Assembly: GCA_964625865.1 (NCBI GenBank)
Contig: CAZVEV010000122.1
Span: forward strand, 1-15,838
From: CAZVEV01 sp964625865
GTDB lineage: Bacteria > Planctomycetota > Phycisphaerae > SM23-33
Reading direction: 5' to 3'
Length of the DNA stretch: 15,838 nt
Part shown: piece after piece, positions 8,188-14,707 of the stretch
How positions within the stretch are numbered: the first letter of the stretch is position 1
Layout of the letters: each line of letters starts with the position of its first letter
The notes under the pieces: generated by a model
What the model saw: the letters and a program-made list of their open reading frames with translations, nothing else
Databases searched by the model: none
Told to the model about the DNA's origin: nothing
Program-made: the position numbers and the translations under genes

Positions 8188-8346
8188 CACAGCCCGTCCT
8201 CGATCGGGTCGTCCGGTCATTCGAGCAGGGCTAACCCAATACCCCCCCCCCGCGGGCCGCTACGGGGGGGGGGGGGGGCAGGGGGGCGGGGGGTGGGCGG
8301 GGGGGGGGTGCGGGCGCCCGCCGGTGGTCGCCGGGGNNNNNNNNNN
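8188..8346. other. False assembly gap with duplicated, error-rich overlap
   Basis: Ten Ns occupy 8337-8346. Bases 8188-8336 align without indels to 8347-8495 at a constant offset of 159. Shared blocks include the poly-C and GCGGGCCGCTACGGGG (stop codon of the minus-strand gene at 8260-8262 and 8419-8421) and GCGCCCGCCG (8314 and 8473). In the left copy many A, T and C positions read G, producing long G runs. The two contig ends are therefore the same locus placed side by side. The G-runs are not biology. Confidence 0.85.
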
Positions 8347-8418
8347 CAACTGCCGTCCTCGTTTGGGGTGGCCGGGCATTTGTTCCTGGCTTACCCAATT
8401 CCCCCCCCCCGCGGGCCG

Positions 8419-9726
8419 CTACGGGGCCTTGACGTCGAAGCAGTACAGGTGTTCGTCGTAGCGGAGGTACATGCGCCCGCCGATGATCACCGGGTGGGCC
8501 CGGGCCGGCCCGTTGCCCGCGACGTTGAACTCGCCCGTGAGCTTCAGTTCCTTCGGCGTGGCGGGGGCCAGCGCGACGTGGCCGTCCTTGATGCCGTACA
8601 GGTACAGCATGCCGTCGGCCGTGCTGATCGCGCCCTTGTACACGCCCTTGCCCCCCCACATCTTCTTGCCCGTCTTCAACTCCAGGCACGACCACTCGTA
8701 CATGTTGTTGCCGTAGATGTAGTCGCCCAGGATCACGTATCCGCCGTACTGGGTCCGGATCTCCTTGGTCCGCCAGGCCTCGGCCGCGGTGACCTTGTCC
8801 CCGTCGACCGACAACCGCAGGCAGATCCCGCCCTTGCCGTACCCCACCGACCAGAACACGTACCCGTCGGAGAACACCGGCGTGGGGGCGTTGGCCATGT
8901 TGCCCGCGGCGAAGTCGTTGCTCCAGAGGATCTTGCCCGTCCTGGCGTGCACGCCGAGGATGCCCCCGGCCGCCCCGTTGATGATCATGGGCACGCCCTT
9001 GTATTCGACGTAGATCGGCGAGCTGTAGCCGGCGCCGCCGAACGGGCCCGATTTCCACACCGTCTTGCCCGTGGTCTTGTCCAGCGCGACCATGAAGGCC
9101 TTGCCCCCCGGCGAGGCGATGACCCAGTCGCCGAGGATCATCAGCGATTCGGCGTAGGCCCAGCGGGGTTTTTTGGCGCCGAACTCCCGCATGTTCCGCT
9201 TCCACTTGACCATGCCCGTCCGGGCGTCGTAGCACCCGAGCGTGCCCATGCCCGACAGCAAATACAGTTTGCCTTCGTGGTACGTCGGCGTGCCGCGCGA
9301 GCCCATGAACACGTGCTTGCCCCAGAACGCCGGCCCGATGTCCTTGTCCCACTTGATCTTGCCCTGCATGTCGATCGCGAGCATGAACAGGCGCTTGCCC
9401 GGCCTCTCCGACACGTCGCCGGTCTCGGGCACGTCTTTGGGGTTCGACGCGACCTTTCGCCCGGTGGTGTAGATCAGCCCCCCGCCCAGGGACACGGTGG
9501 AAAAGCCCTGCCCGACGCCCTTGACCTCCCACAGCAGCGTGGGCCCCCTGGCGGGCCAGCTTTTCAGCAGGCCCGTGTCCGGGCTCTTGCCGTCGCGGTT
9601 CGGCCCATGCCACTGCGGCCAGCCCGGCGAGGCGGTGGCGCCGCCCGGTTCGGCGGTGGCGCCCGTCATCCCGACGACAAGGACAAGACCCATGCAGATG
9701 GCAGACGACGCTGATCTCAGACCCAT
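8419..9726 (-). CDS. Secreted PQQ-like beta-propeller protein (BamB-like fold)
   Basis: Exported eight-bladed-type beta-propeller, 435 residues. On the minus strand ATG 9726-9724 is preceded by GGGAG six bases upstream. A longer frame to 9831 lacks a ribosome site. The signal peptide is residues 1-25 (SSAICMGLVLVVGMTGATA). The mature start WPQWHGPNRDGKSPDTGLLK is diagnostic of the planctomycete PQQ-like repeat family. Recurrent blade motifs follow: GKIKWDKDIG, GCYDARTGMVKWKR, VALDKTTGKTVWKS, GVHARTGKILWSND, CLELKTGKKMWGG and, at the end, HLYCFDVKAP. These propellers serve as scaffolds or as remnants of quinoprotein folds. No PQQ-dependent dehydrogenase catalytic residues are apparent, and a true outer-membrane assembly role cannot be claimed. 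It has no PEP tag and is the only minus-strand gene, convergent with 6537-7982. The 3' end is intact in the right-hand copy. Confidence 0.9.
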   Translation of the reverse strand: MGLRSASSAICMGLVLVVGMTGATAEPGGATASPGWPQWHGPNRDGKSPDTGLLKSWPARGPTLLWEVKGVGQGFSTVSLGGGLIYTTGRKVASNPKDVPETGDVSERPGKRLFMLAIDMQGKIKWDKDIGPAFWGKHVFMGSRGTPTYHEGKLYLLSGMGTLGCYDARTGMVKWKRNMREFGAKKPRWAYAESLMILGDWVIASPGGKAFMVALDKTTGKTVWKSGPFGGAGYSSPIYVEYKGVPMIINGAAGGILGVHARTGKILWSNDFAAGNMANAPTPVFSDGYVFWSVGYGKGGICLRLSVDGDKVTAAEAWRTKEIRTQYGGYVILGDYIYGNNMYEWSCLELKTGKKMWGGKGVYKGAISTADGMLYLYGIKDGHVALAPATPKELKLTGEFNVAGNGPARAHPVIIGGRMYLRYDEHLYCFDVKAP

Positions 9727-9994
9727 TGCGATCTCCCGTAACGACAGTGTTTCCATACTCAACACGCCGAATGCACTGCCGGACCGCCCAATGTGCCGTC
9801 CCCCCCCGTCGTCAGCGGAACCGCGTAGCACGCACGAGGCCGCGGCCTGAGCGACGATCTCTCGGCCGAGGGGGTAGGGGTCGCCTTGAGCGTGGCATGC
9901 GGCTACGGGGCGGCCAAACGCCTTGGCCGGGACGTCGGCCGCGACGCTGACCCTGCGCCGACGGCGCCAGGCGCTGTTTTCTGGGAGATTTCTC
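9727..9994. other. Divergent intergenic region, nothing firm on the left part
   Basis: This stretch separates the propeller gene from the sulfatase promoter. It is GC-rich with short C and G runs. I found no convincing promoter for the minus-strand gene; TTGAGT around 9760 on that strand has no good -10 partner. A GGCGCC/GGCGC palindromic cluster at about 9953-9975 followed by TTTT could form a weak hairpin. Confidence 0.4.
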
Positions 9995-10023
9995 TGGACA
10001 TGGCCGCCTGAATGGTGTATAGT
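9995..10023 (+). promoter_or_regulatory. Sigma70-type promoter (TGGACA, 17 bp, TATAGT)
   Basis: TGGACA at 9995-10000 and TATAGT at 10018-10023 are exactly 17 bp apart. TTTCTC directly precedes the -35, as in the other two promoters of this type. It drives the sulfatase gene. Confidence 0.7.
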
Positions 10024-10029
10024 TTTTGT

Positions 10030-10152
10030 CTGTGCCGACGAGAGCCGTCGGCGGAAGCTCTACGCGACGAGGATATGTGCTTATCCATGTGAGAGTCGGT
10101 GGTCTGGCAGGGCCTTCCCAGCCAAGACGTGCGCTTAAGTAAGGAGGCGGCT
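10030..10152 (+). promoter_or_regulatory. Structured 5' leader, copy B of a recurring module
   Basis: Leader of about 120 nt. A perfect 6-bp hairpin GCCGAC-GAGAGCC-GTCGGC lies at 10034-10052. Its 7-base loop differs at one position from the corresponding loop in copy C at 14605. A weaker second pairing, CGAC (10065-10068) with GTCG (10095-10098), encloses GAGGATA...TTATCC. The strong ribosome site AAGGAGG at 10141-10147 follows. Confidence 0.5.
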
Positions 10153-12333
10153 ATGTCCGCTCTGGTTCGTCCGAAACGGTCAGGGGCCGTTGCCCACGGT
10201 ATACACACACTCGCTCTGGTGGCCGCGGTGATCGTCGCATTCTGCGCGGCGCCGGCAGCGGTGCAGGCCCAGGCGACGGGGACCAACGTGGTCTTCATCG
10301 TCGCCGACGACCAGCGGGCCGACGCCATCGGAGCGGTCGGCGGACTCATCAGCACGCCCAACATCGACCGCCTGGTCAACTCGGGCTTCCGCTTCCGAAA
10401 CACCTACAACATGGGTTCCAACAGCGGCGCCGTCTGCGTGCCCAGCCGCGCGATGTTCCTGACCGGACGGAATCTCTCGGCCGCCTGGAACACCGGGAGC
10501 ATCAACGGCGTGGCGTCGATCCCGTCGACGTTCAAGGCCGCGGGATACAACACGTTTGGCACGGGCAAGTGGCACCAGGGCCAGACGTCGTTCATCGAGG
10601 GCTTCGACGAGGGCGACAACATCCTGTTCGGAGGCAACATCGGCTCGAGCAACACCTCCAACCACCAGAACACCGCCGCCAAGAACAAGAGCTACACCGC
10701 GTCCCTGTCGCGGCTGGCCGGCGGGACGGTCACCGGCGGGATCACCGAAGACGGCACGCACGTCAGCGAGCGCTTCGGCCAGGCCACCGTCGACTTCATC
10801 AACGCCCAGACCGGCGCCACCCCCTACCTCGCGTACCTCTCGTTCACCGCGCCGCACGACCCGCGGACCTCGCCCGAGCCATACAACAGCCAGTATCGCG
10901 ACGCCGGCGGGGTCTCGACCGTCGCCCTGCCGGCCAACTTCGCCACCACCACGCCAGTCGACCGCAGCGCGCTGGACGGCAACATCCGGGACGAAATCCT
11001 GCTGAACAACATCGGCGGCAACACCGAGGCGAACGTCAAAGAGGAGTTGGCCGACTACTACGGCATGATCACACACATGGACGTACAGATCGGCGAGGTG
11101 ATCGACGAGGCCCTCCGCGCCGAAGGCCTCACCCCCGGCACGGACGACGTGGACGACCTGACCAACACCGTGCTGGTCTTCACGTCGGACCACGGGTTGG
11201 CCCTCGGCAGCCACGGCCTGCTGGGCAAGCAGAACCCGTTCGAGCACTCGATCAAGCCGGCCCCGCTGACGTTTGCCGGCGCCGTCGACGGCACGCCGAT
11301 TCCAACCGGATCGAGCGACGCGCTGGTCTACCTGACCGACCTGTTCCCCACGCTGACGGACCTGTCGGGCCTGGCCACGCCGGCCAGCGTCCAGGGCGAG
11401 TCTCTGGCGGGCATCATCAACGGCTCCGAAACCTCCGTTCGCGACTCGGTCTACAGCGCCTATAAGCGTCTGTCTCGTGCCGTCCGCCAGGGCGACTGGA
11501 AGCTGATCTACTACCCCGGACTGCACAAGGCCCAATTGTTCGACCTGGCGGCCGACCCGGACGAACTGAACGACCTGTCGGCCGACACGGTCCAGTGGCC
11601 GCGAATGGAAGCGCTGGCGGCGGAGATGCGGTCGCTGGAATCGCAGCTCAATGCCCCGGGGTCCGGCTCGGTTCCGGCCACACTGTTCGGCGGGTTCGAG
11701 ATCACGTGGCAGGCGGCGCAGGACACGGCGGGGGTCGGCGATATCGCGGTGACGCCGGGCGAGGTGGTCTTGGCGCTGAACGGCGGAAATTCGAGCATCA
11801 CCGTCGGCGGGGTGACGTTCACGCCGTCGAACCTCGGCTCGGGCGAGTACATCGGCTGCCTGATCGGGCGCACCAGCGGCGACGGGCAGTACGACGCGCT
11901 GCTGAACTCCATGACGTTCGGCGGGGGCACGAGTACGACGCTCGAACTGACCGGCCTGACGCCCGGCCACGAATACCTGCTCCAGATCTGGTACACCGAC
12001 CTTCGAGGTTCCTCTGACGGGCGGACGATGACGTTCAGCGGCGGCGGGCGTGTTGCCGTCGCGGGCGAGGACACGGCCCCCGCACTAAGCGAGGCCGACG
12101 TGATCGGCAACATGCTCGGCGCCGACCCGGCCGGCTTCCTCGGCCAGTACGTCGTGGGCACGTTCATTGCCACCGACACCTCCGAGACGCTGCGCCTGGA
12201 GACCAACGGGTTCGGCAATGCCCACTTCAACGCCCTTGTCCTGCGGGAGGTCCCCGAACCGTCGACGCTGGCCCTGCTCGCCGCCGGCCTGGGCGGTCTG
12301 CGCCGACGGCGCAGGCGGGGAAGGTACGCGTAG
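10153..12333 (+). CDS. Type I sulfatase with PEP-CTERM sorting tag
   Basis: Sulfatase of 726 residues, exported and surface-anchored; it would hydrolyse sulfate esters, most plausibly of sulfated polysaccharides. ATG 10153 follows AAGGAGG; an upstream in-frame start at 10099 lies in the leader. Signal peptide 1-40. Catalytic core about 44-500: metal ligands in VADDQR (D52, D53), the CVPSR signature at 95-99 whose Cys95 is converted to formylglycine, GKWHQG (K139, H141), FTAPHDPR (H235), FTSDHG (D346, H347) and LLGKQNPFEHS (K359). All expected key residues are present. The core resembles the iduronate/choline sulfatase-like branch, but the substrate cannot be assigned. Residues about 510-697 form an additional beta-rich domain (GGFEITWQAAQDTAGVGDI to FNALVLREV) of the kind seen alone in PEP-CTERM proteins. 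Tag VPEPSTLALLAAGLGGLRRRRRR at 700-721. A formylglycine-generating enzyme is not in the window. Confidence 0.95.
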   Translation: MSALVRPKRSGAVAHGIHTLALVAAVIVAFCAAPAAVQAQATGTNVVFIVADDQRADAIGAVGGLISTPNIDRLVNSGFRFRNTYNMGSNSGAVCVPSRAMFLTGRNLSAAWNTGSINGVASIPSTFKAAGYNTFGTGKWHQGQTSFIEGFDEGDNILFGGNIGSSNTSNHQNTAAKNKSYTASLSRLAGGTVTGGITEDGTHVSERFGQATVDFINAQTGATPYLAYLSFTAPHDPRTSPEPYNSQYRDAGGVSTVALPANFATTTPVDRSALDGNIRDEILLNNIGGNTEANVKEELADYYGMITHMDVQIGEVIDEALRAEGLTPGTDDVDDLTNTVLVFTSDHGLALGSHGLLGKQNPFEHSIKPAPLTFAGAVDGTPIPTGSSDALVYLTDLFPTLTDLSGLATPASVQGESLAGIINGSETSVRDSVYSAYKRLSRAVRQGDWKLIYYPGLHKAQLFDLAADPDELNDLSADTVQWPRMEALAAEMRSLESQLNAPGSGSVPATLFGGFEITWQAAQDTAGVGDIAVTPGEVVLALNGGNSSITVGGVTFTPSNLGSGEYIGCLIGRTSGDGQYDALLNSMTFGGGTSTTLELTGLTPGHEYLLQIWYTDLRGSSDGRTMTFSGGGRVAVAGEDTAPALSEADVIGNMLGADPAGFLGQYVVGTFIATDTSETLRLETNGFGNAHFNALVLREVPEPSTLALLAAGLGGLRRRRRRGRYA

Positions 12334-12403
12334 GCGCAAGAACAGGGCGTCTTTTCACCCAAATAATCCTCGATCAAATAGTGGGCCTCTCCGCCCGCGC
12401 AGT

Positions 12404-12613
12404 TACAATTACCAAGGACACCCTGCCGGTCGGCAGTTCGGTGTGTCCGGACGGACCGCCCGCCGGGATGGTCCGATCACGTCGTTCAGAACAGGACGTA
12501 TGCATTGGGGCCGCCGGATTCGGCGACCGCACGTAAGCGTGCCCGCGGCATGGCATGCTGCGGGGCGGCAGGTCAGGGATGGACTGTCTCGATCAAGAGA
12601 AACGGAGACTATC
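12404..12613 (+). promoter_or_regulatory. Long structured leader of the caspase-like gene
   Basis: A TACAAT -10-like hexamer lies at 12404-12409 with no good -35 at 17 bp (GTGGGC). The about 200 nt downstream hold no gene but several pairings. GGACAC (12416-12421) pairs with GTGTCC (12443-12448) around an inner CTGCC-GGTC-GGCAG hairpin. GGACC (12453-12457) pairs with GGTCC (12470-12474). CGCACGTAAGCGTG and GCCGGATTCGGC are further small hairpins. A GGAG ribosome site at 12604-12607 precedes the start. It does not resemble the leaders at 5499, 10030 and 14601. Confidence 0.4.
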
Positions 12614-14014
12614 ATGAAACGGACATTCACAACTCGCGCCGCAGTACCATTTTACGCGCAAGGGCGCCTTCTGATTGTTATCGGCGTCGCACTGGTTCTG
12701 TCCGCCGGGCCCGCGGGGGCCGTATCCACCCCCTACTCCGACGATCCGGCGGCCGTCTGGACCTACACCGCCGGCGGCGGGTCCCTGGTCTGGGACACGC
12801 AGTTCGCCGGTTGGTTTGACACCAGCGGCAATGGGCAGTTCGAGGAGGTCAAGTGCGACGTGGTAGCCGTCTACGACTTCTGCCATTCCGGCGGGTTCCT
12901 CGACCAGTTGTCGTTCGCCAAGTATGCGGCGACCTCCTGCGACTGGGACGAGCACGCCCTGACCAGCGCCCTGTTCGGCAAGAAGTTCATGACCGCCGCC
13001 AAGGGAGGCGCCACGATGAGCGACAGTTTCACCGCGGCCTACACCGCCGGCGTGGTCGACGTCCAATTGCCTCTCGAACGCAACAACACCGGCGGCGGGA
13101 TCAAGCTCGACTACACCGCCGGCGACCGCGCAATCCTCTTTTCCGGCCTGGGCGATCAGCCGGAGTTCTGGGAGGGCATCAAGAGCGCCCACGACGCCTT
13201 GGTCGGCTACAGCGGGGCGGGAAGCAACTGGGCCGGGCAGGAGGCCAGCATCACCGCGCTTCACGCCGACGGCACGGCCCCCGAGGCCGCCCCGTGGCTC
13301 GACGGCGCCGCGACGGCCGCCAACCTGAAGACCGCCGTCCAGGACGCCGTCAACACCATGACCGCCGGACAGACCCTCTTCCTCTATTTCGACGATCACG
13401 GCGCGAGCACCGACGTGATCAAGTCCAGGCACGTCGGCAACCAGTACCTCTACGAGACGACCGTCTCGATCTGGCGCCCGGACGACTACGACAGCGACGC
13501 GGCCGACGACCCGTACATCTACGGGATCACCGACCTGTATGTCCGCGGGTACGTGCTGGACGGCTACAGCGACTGGTCGGACCCCAAGCCCGGCTGGACG
13601 CACAACGTCTACAAGGACACCAGCGGGCGCATCTGGATCCACTGGTTCTCGACGGACAAGAACGACCCAGACACGTGGCTGGAATCCGGCGTGGATTACG
13701 GCTTCGGCTTCCGGCACGACGGGAAGCCGGTCAAGACCTACTGGGACAACATGCGGTACGGGGGTCACCTCAGCGCGGGGCTGAAGAACAAGGGCATCCA
13801 CGACTGGGGCAGCCCGATCGGCGGGCCGATGGGGCGCGGCAAGCAGGTCTTCGAGAAGCCGGCCAGTCCCGACGCCGACCCGGCCCAGTGGCCCGGATGG
13901 GACAACGGCGGAGACGGCTGGGTCTGGGCCCCGATCCCCGAGCCCCTGACCCTCCTGGGCGTGCTCCTCGCCGCCGGCGCAGTGATGCACTACATCCGCA
14001 AGACCCGCGTCTGA
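12614..14014 (+). CDS. Caspase-like (clan CD) PEP-CTERM protein, apparently circularly permuted
   Basis: Exported, surface-anchored protein of 466 residues, probably a cysteine peptidase of the caspase/legumain/gingipain fold. ATG 12614 has GGAG upstream. Signal peptide 1-36. Residues 60-105 read WDTQFAGWFDTSGNGQF, then CDVVAVYDFCHSGGFLDQLS, the clan CD catalytic-Cys motif (D88, C90, H91, SGG). YAATSCDWDEHA and SFTAAYTAGV follow, as normally found after the Cys. Only then come the elements that normally open the fold: DRAILFSGLGDQ (171-182), the helix FWEGIKSAHDALVGY, TAANLKTAVQDAVNTM and TLFLYFDDHG, with catalytic His262. In known families His precedes Cys; here the order is reversed. Residues 265-436 are an unrecognised domain rich in Trp, Tyr and Asp. 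The C-terminus is PEPLTLLGVLLAAGAVMHYI-RKTR, a tag unlike the neighbours'. Catalytic activity is inferred, not shown. Confidence 0.85.
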   Translation: MKRTFTTRAAVPFYAQGRLLIVIGVALVLSAGPAGAVSTPYSDDPAAVWTYTAGGGSLVWDTQFAGWFDTSGNGQFEEVKCDVVAVYDFCHSGGFLDQLSFAKYAATSCDWDEHALTSALFGKKFMTAAKGGATMSDSFTAAYTAGVVDVQLPLERNNTGGGIKLDYTAGDRAILFSGLGDQPEFWEGIKSAHDALVGYSGAGSNWAGQEASITALHADGTAPEAAPWLDGAATAANLKTAVQDAVNTMTAGQTLFLYFDDHGASTDVIKSRHVGNQYLYETTVSIWRPDDYDSDAADDPYIYGITDLYVRGYVLDGYSDWSDPKPGWTHNVYKDTSGRIWIHWFSTDKNDPDTWLESGVDYGFGFRHDGKPVKTYWDNMRYGGHLSAGLKNKGIHDWGSPIGGPMGRGKQVFEKPASPDADPAQWPGWDNGGDGWVWAPIPEPLTLLGVLLAAGAVMHYIRKTRV

Positions 14015-14070
14015 TCGGCCGGGACCTTTCTTTCTGACGGGCGTATAGAGACAAGACATCAGGAAAGACA

Positions 14071-14488
14071 GGAGGTTCTTGACGGGATGAACAGGATCAA
14101 CGGGATGAAGAAGAAAAACACAAAACAAGAACAAGAGACAACAGAAAGAGGACGGGGATTACACGGATTAGAGGATTAAGGGGATTGGGGTCTTGAAAAC
14201 AGAGGGTCCGCGGTTTGATGTGCGGGAGGGTGCATCGTTTTAGCGGTCGATCGTCAGATCGACGTTCGCCGCACATGACGCCGTTGCACCGCAAGCGTCG
14301 ATCTGATACTACTCTGCGAAGCAGCGCTCCGCTGCGAAGCACGAGCGATCGACTAGCTAAACAGGGAACAGACAACAACGCCTCAATCCCATTAATCCTG
14401 TAATCCGCGTAATCCCCGTCCTGGTTCCGTTTCTTTTCTCTCTTTGTCCTTTATCCATTCCATCTCCGTTATCCCGTCAAACCTCTCC
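14071..14488. repeat. MITE-like nested inverted-repeat element
   Basis: Left arm 14071-14187 and right arm 14384-14488 are imperfect reverse complements. The inner 37 bases (14151-14187 against 14384-14420) differ at only three positions. The outer ends match in AGG-TT-TGACGGGAT. The arms contain short GGATTA-type iterations. The core holds further palindromes: GTCGATC-GTCA-GATCGAC (14246-14263), GCAGCG-CTC-CGCTGC (14321-14335), and TTTAGC...GTCGATC pairing with GATCGAC...GCTAAA. There is no transposase. Its AT-richer, purine-strand-biased composition differs from the surrounding genes. Confidence 0.7.
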
Positions 14489-14521
14489 TTCTTTTCCCGG
14501 TCTTTCGTCTCCCCCCCCCCG

Positions 14522-14568
14522 CCAGAAAAAAAGGTCGCCCGCGTCTGACGCAGCCGGTTTTTTTCTGG
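14522..14568. terminator. Bidirectional terminator-like hairpin overlapping a -35 box
   Basis: CCAGAAAAAAA (14522-14532) and TTTTTTTCTGG (14558-14568) are perfectly complementary over 11 bp. A small GCGT-CTG-ACGC hairpin lies inside. The last TGG of the right arm is also the start of the TGGACA -35 hexamer. It may end transcription from the left and at the same time supply a T-tract to the promoter. Confidence 0.55.
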
Positions 14569-14594
14569 ACAAGACGCGCCAACTGTGGTATGAT
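14566..14594 (+). promoter_or_regulatory. Sigma70-type promoter (TGGACA, 17 bp, TATGAT)
   Basis: TGGACA at 14566-14571 and TATGAT at 14589-14594 are 17 bp apart, preceded by TTTTTTTC. It has the same -35 as the sulfatase promoter. It drives the gene at 14708 and probably the following one. Confidence 0.7.
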
Positions 14595-14600
14595 CTATGG

Positions 14601-14707
14601 GAAGGTCGACGGGAGCCGTCGGCAGAGTCTGGATGTGGCGAGGTCAGATGACAGATGGAGGTCTCGCCTGAACGGTCGTAAGCTCATTTTTCGGAACGAG
14701 GTGTGTT
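14601..14707 (+). promoter_or_regulatory. Structured 5' leader, copy C of a recurring module
   Basis: Leader of about 107 nt. The first hairpin GTCGAC-GGGAGCC-GTCGGC (14605-14623) matches copy B except for a G-U-compatible change in the stem and one loop base. The second hairpin pairs GGCGAG (14637-14642) with CTCGCC (14663-14668), matching copy A in position and loop pattern. GAGG precedes ATG 14708. An open frame beginning at 14590 inside the leader lacks any ribosome site. Confidence 0.5.

Noticed and set aside
8263..8313. G-rich tract that could form G-quadruplexes
   Set aside because: The aligned right-hand copy shows normal coding sequence at the same positions, so the G runs are sequencing errors.
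8033..9714. Long plus-strand open frames running across the N-gap and antisense to the propeller gene
   Set aside because: They pass through Ns and miscalled G runs, have no ribosome site, and their composition is what the reverse of a GC-rich gene gives. The minus-strand frame has a signal peptide and clear propeller motifs.
8419..9726. Calling the propeller protein a true BamB outer-membrane assembly factor or a PQQ dehydrogenase
   Set aside because: Only the generic propeller repeats are visible; there is no lipobox, no dehydrogenase active site and no assembly-gene neighbourhood.
10180..11970. 596-codon minus-strand open frame
   Set aside because: It lies antisense to the sulfatase, whose active-site motifs are intact. 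No ribosome site or recognisable motif.
12167..12613. Upstream extension of the caspase-like frame
   Set aside because: It overlaps the sulfatase 3' end and the structured leader; ATG 12614 has a ribosome site and starts a proper signal peptide.
12593..14134. 513-codon minus-strand open frame
   Set aside because: It lies antisense to the caspase-like gene, is rich in V/G/R as shadow frames are, and shows no motif.
14215..14403. Small open frame inside the inverted-repeat element
   Set aside because: It crosses palindromic sequence, lacks a ribosome site and encodes R/S-rich text with no protein features.
14601..14707. Known riboswitch (cyclic di-GMP, cobalamin or SAM class)
   Set aside because: None of the conserved core sequences of these classes that I know is present; only hairpins shared with two other leaders are seen.
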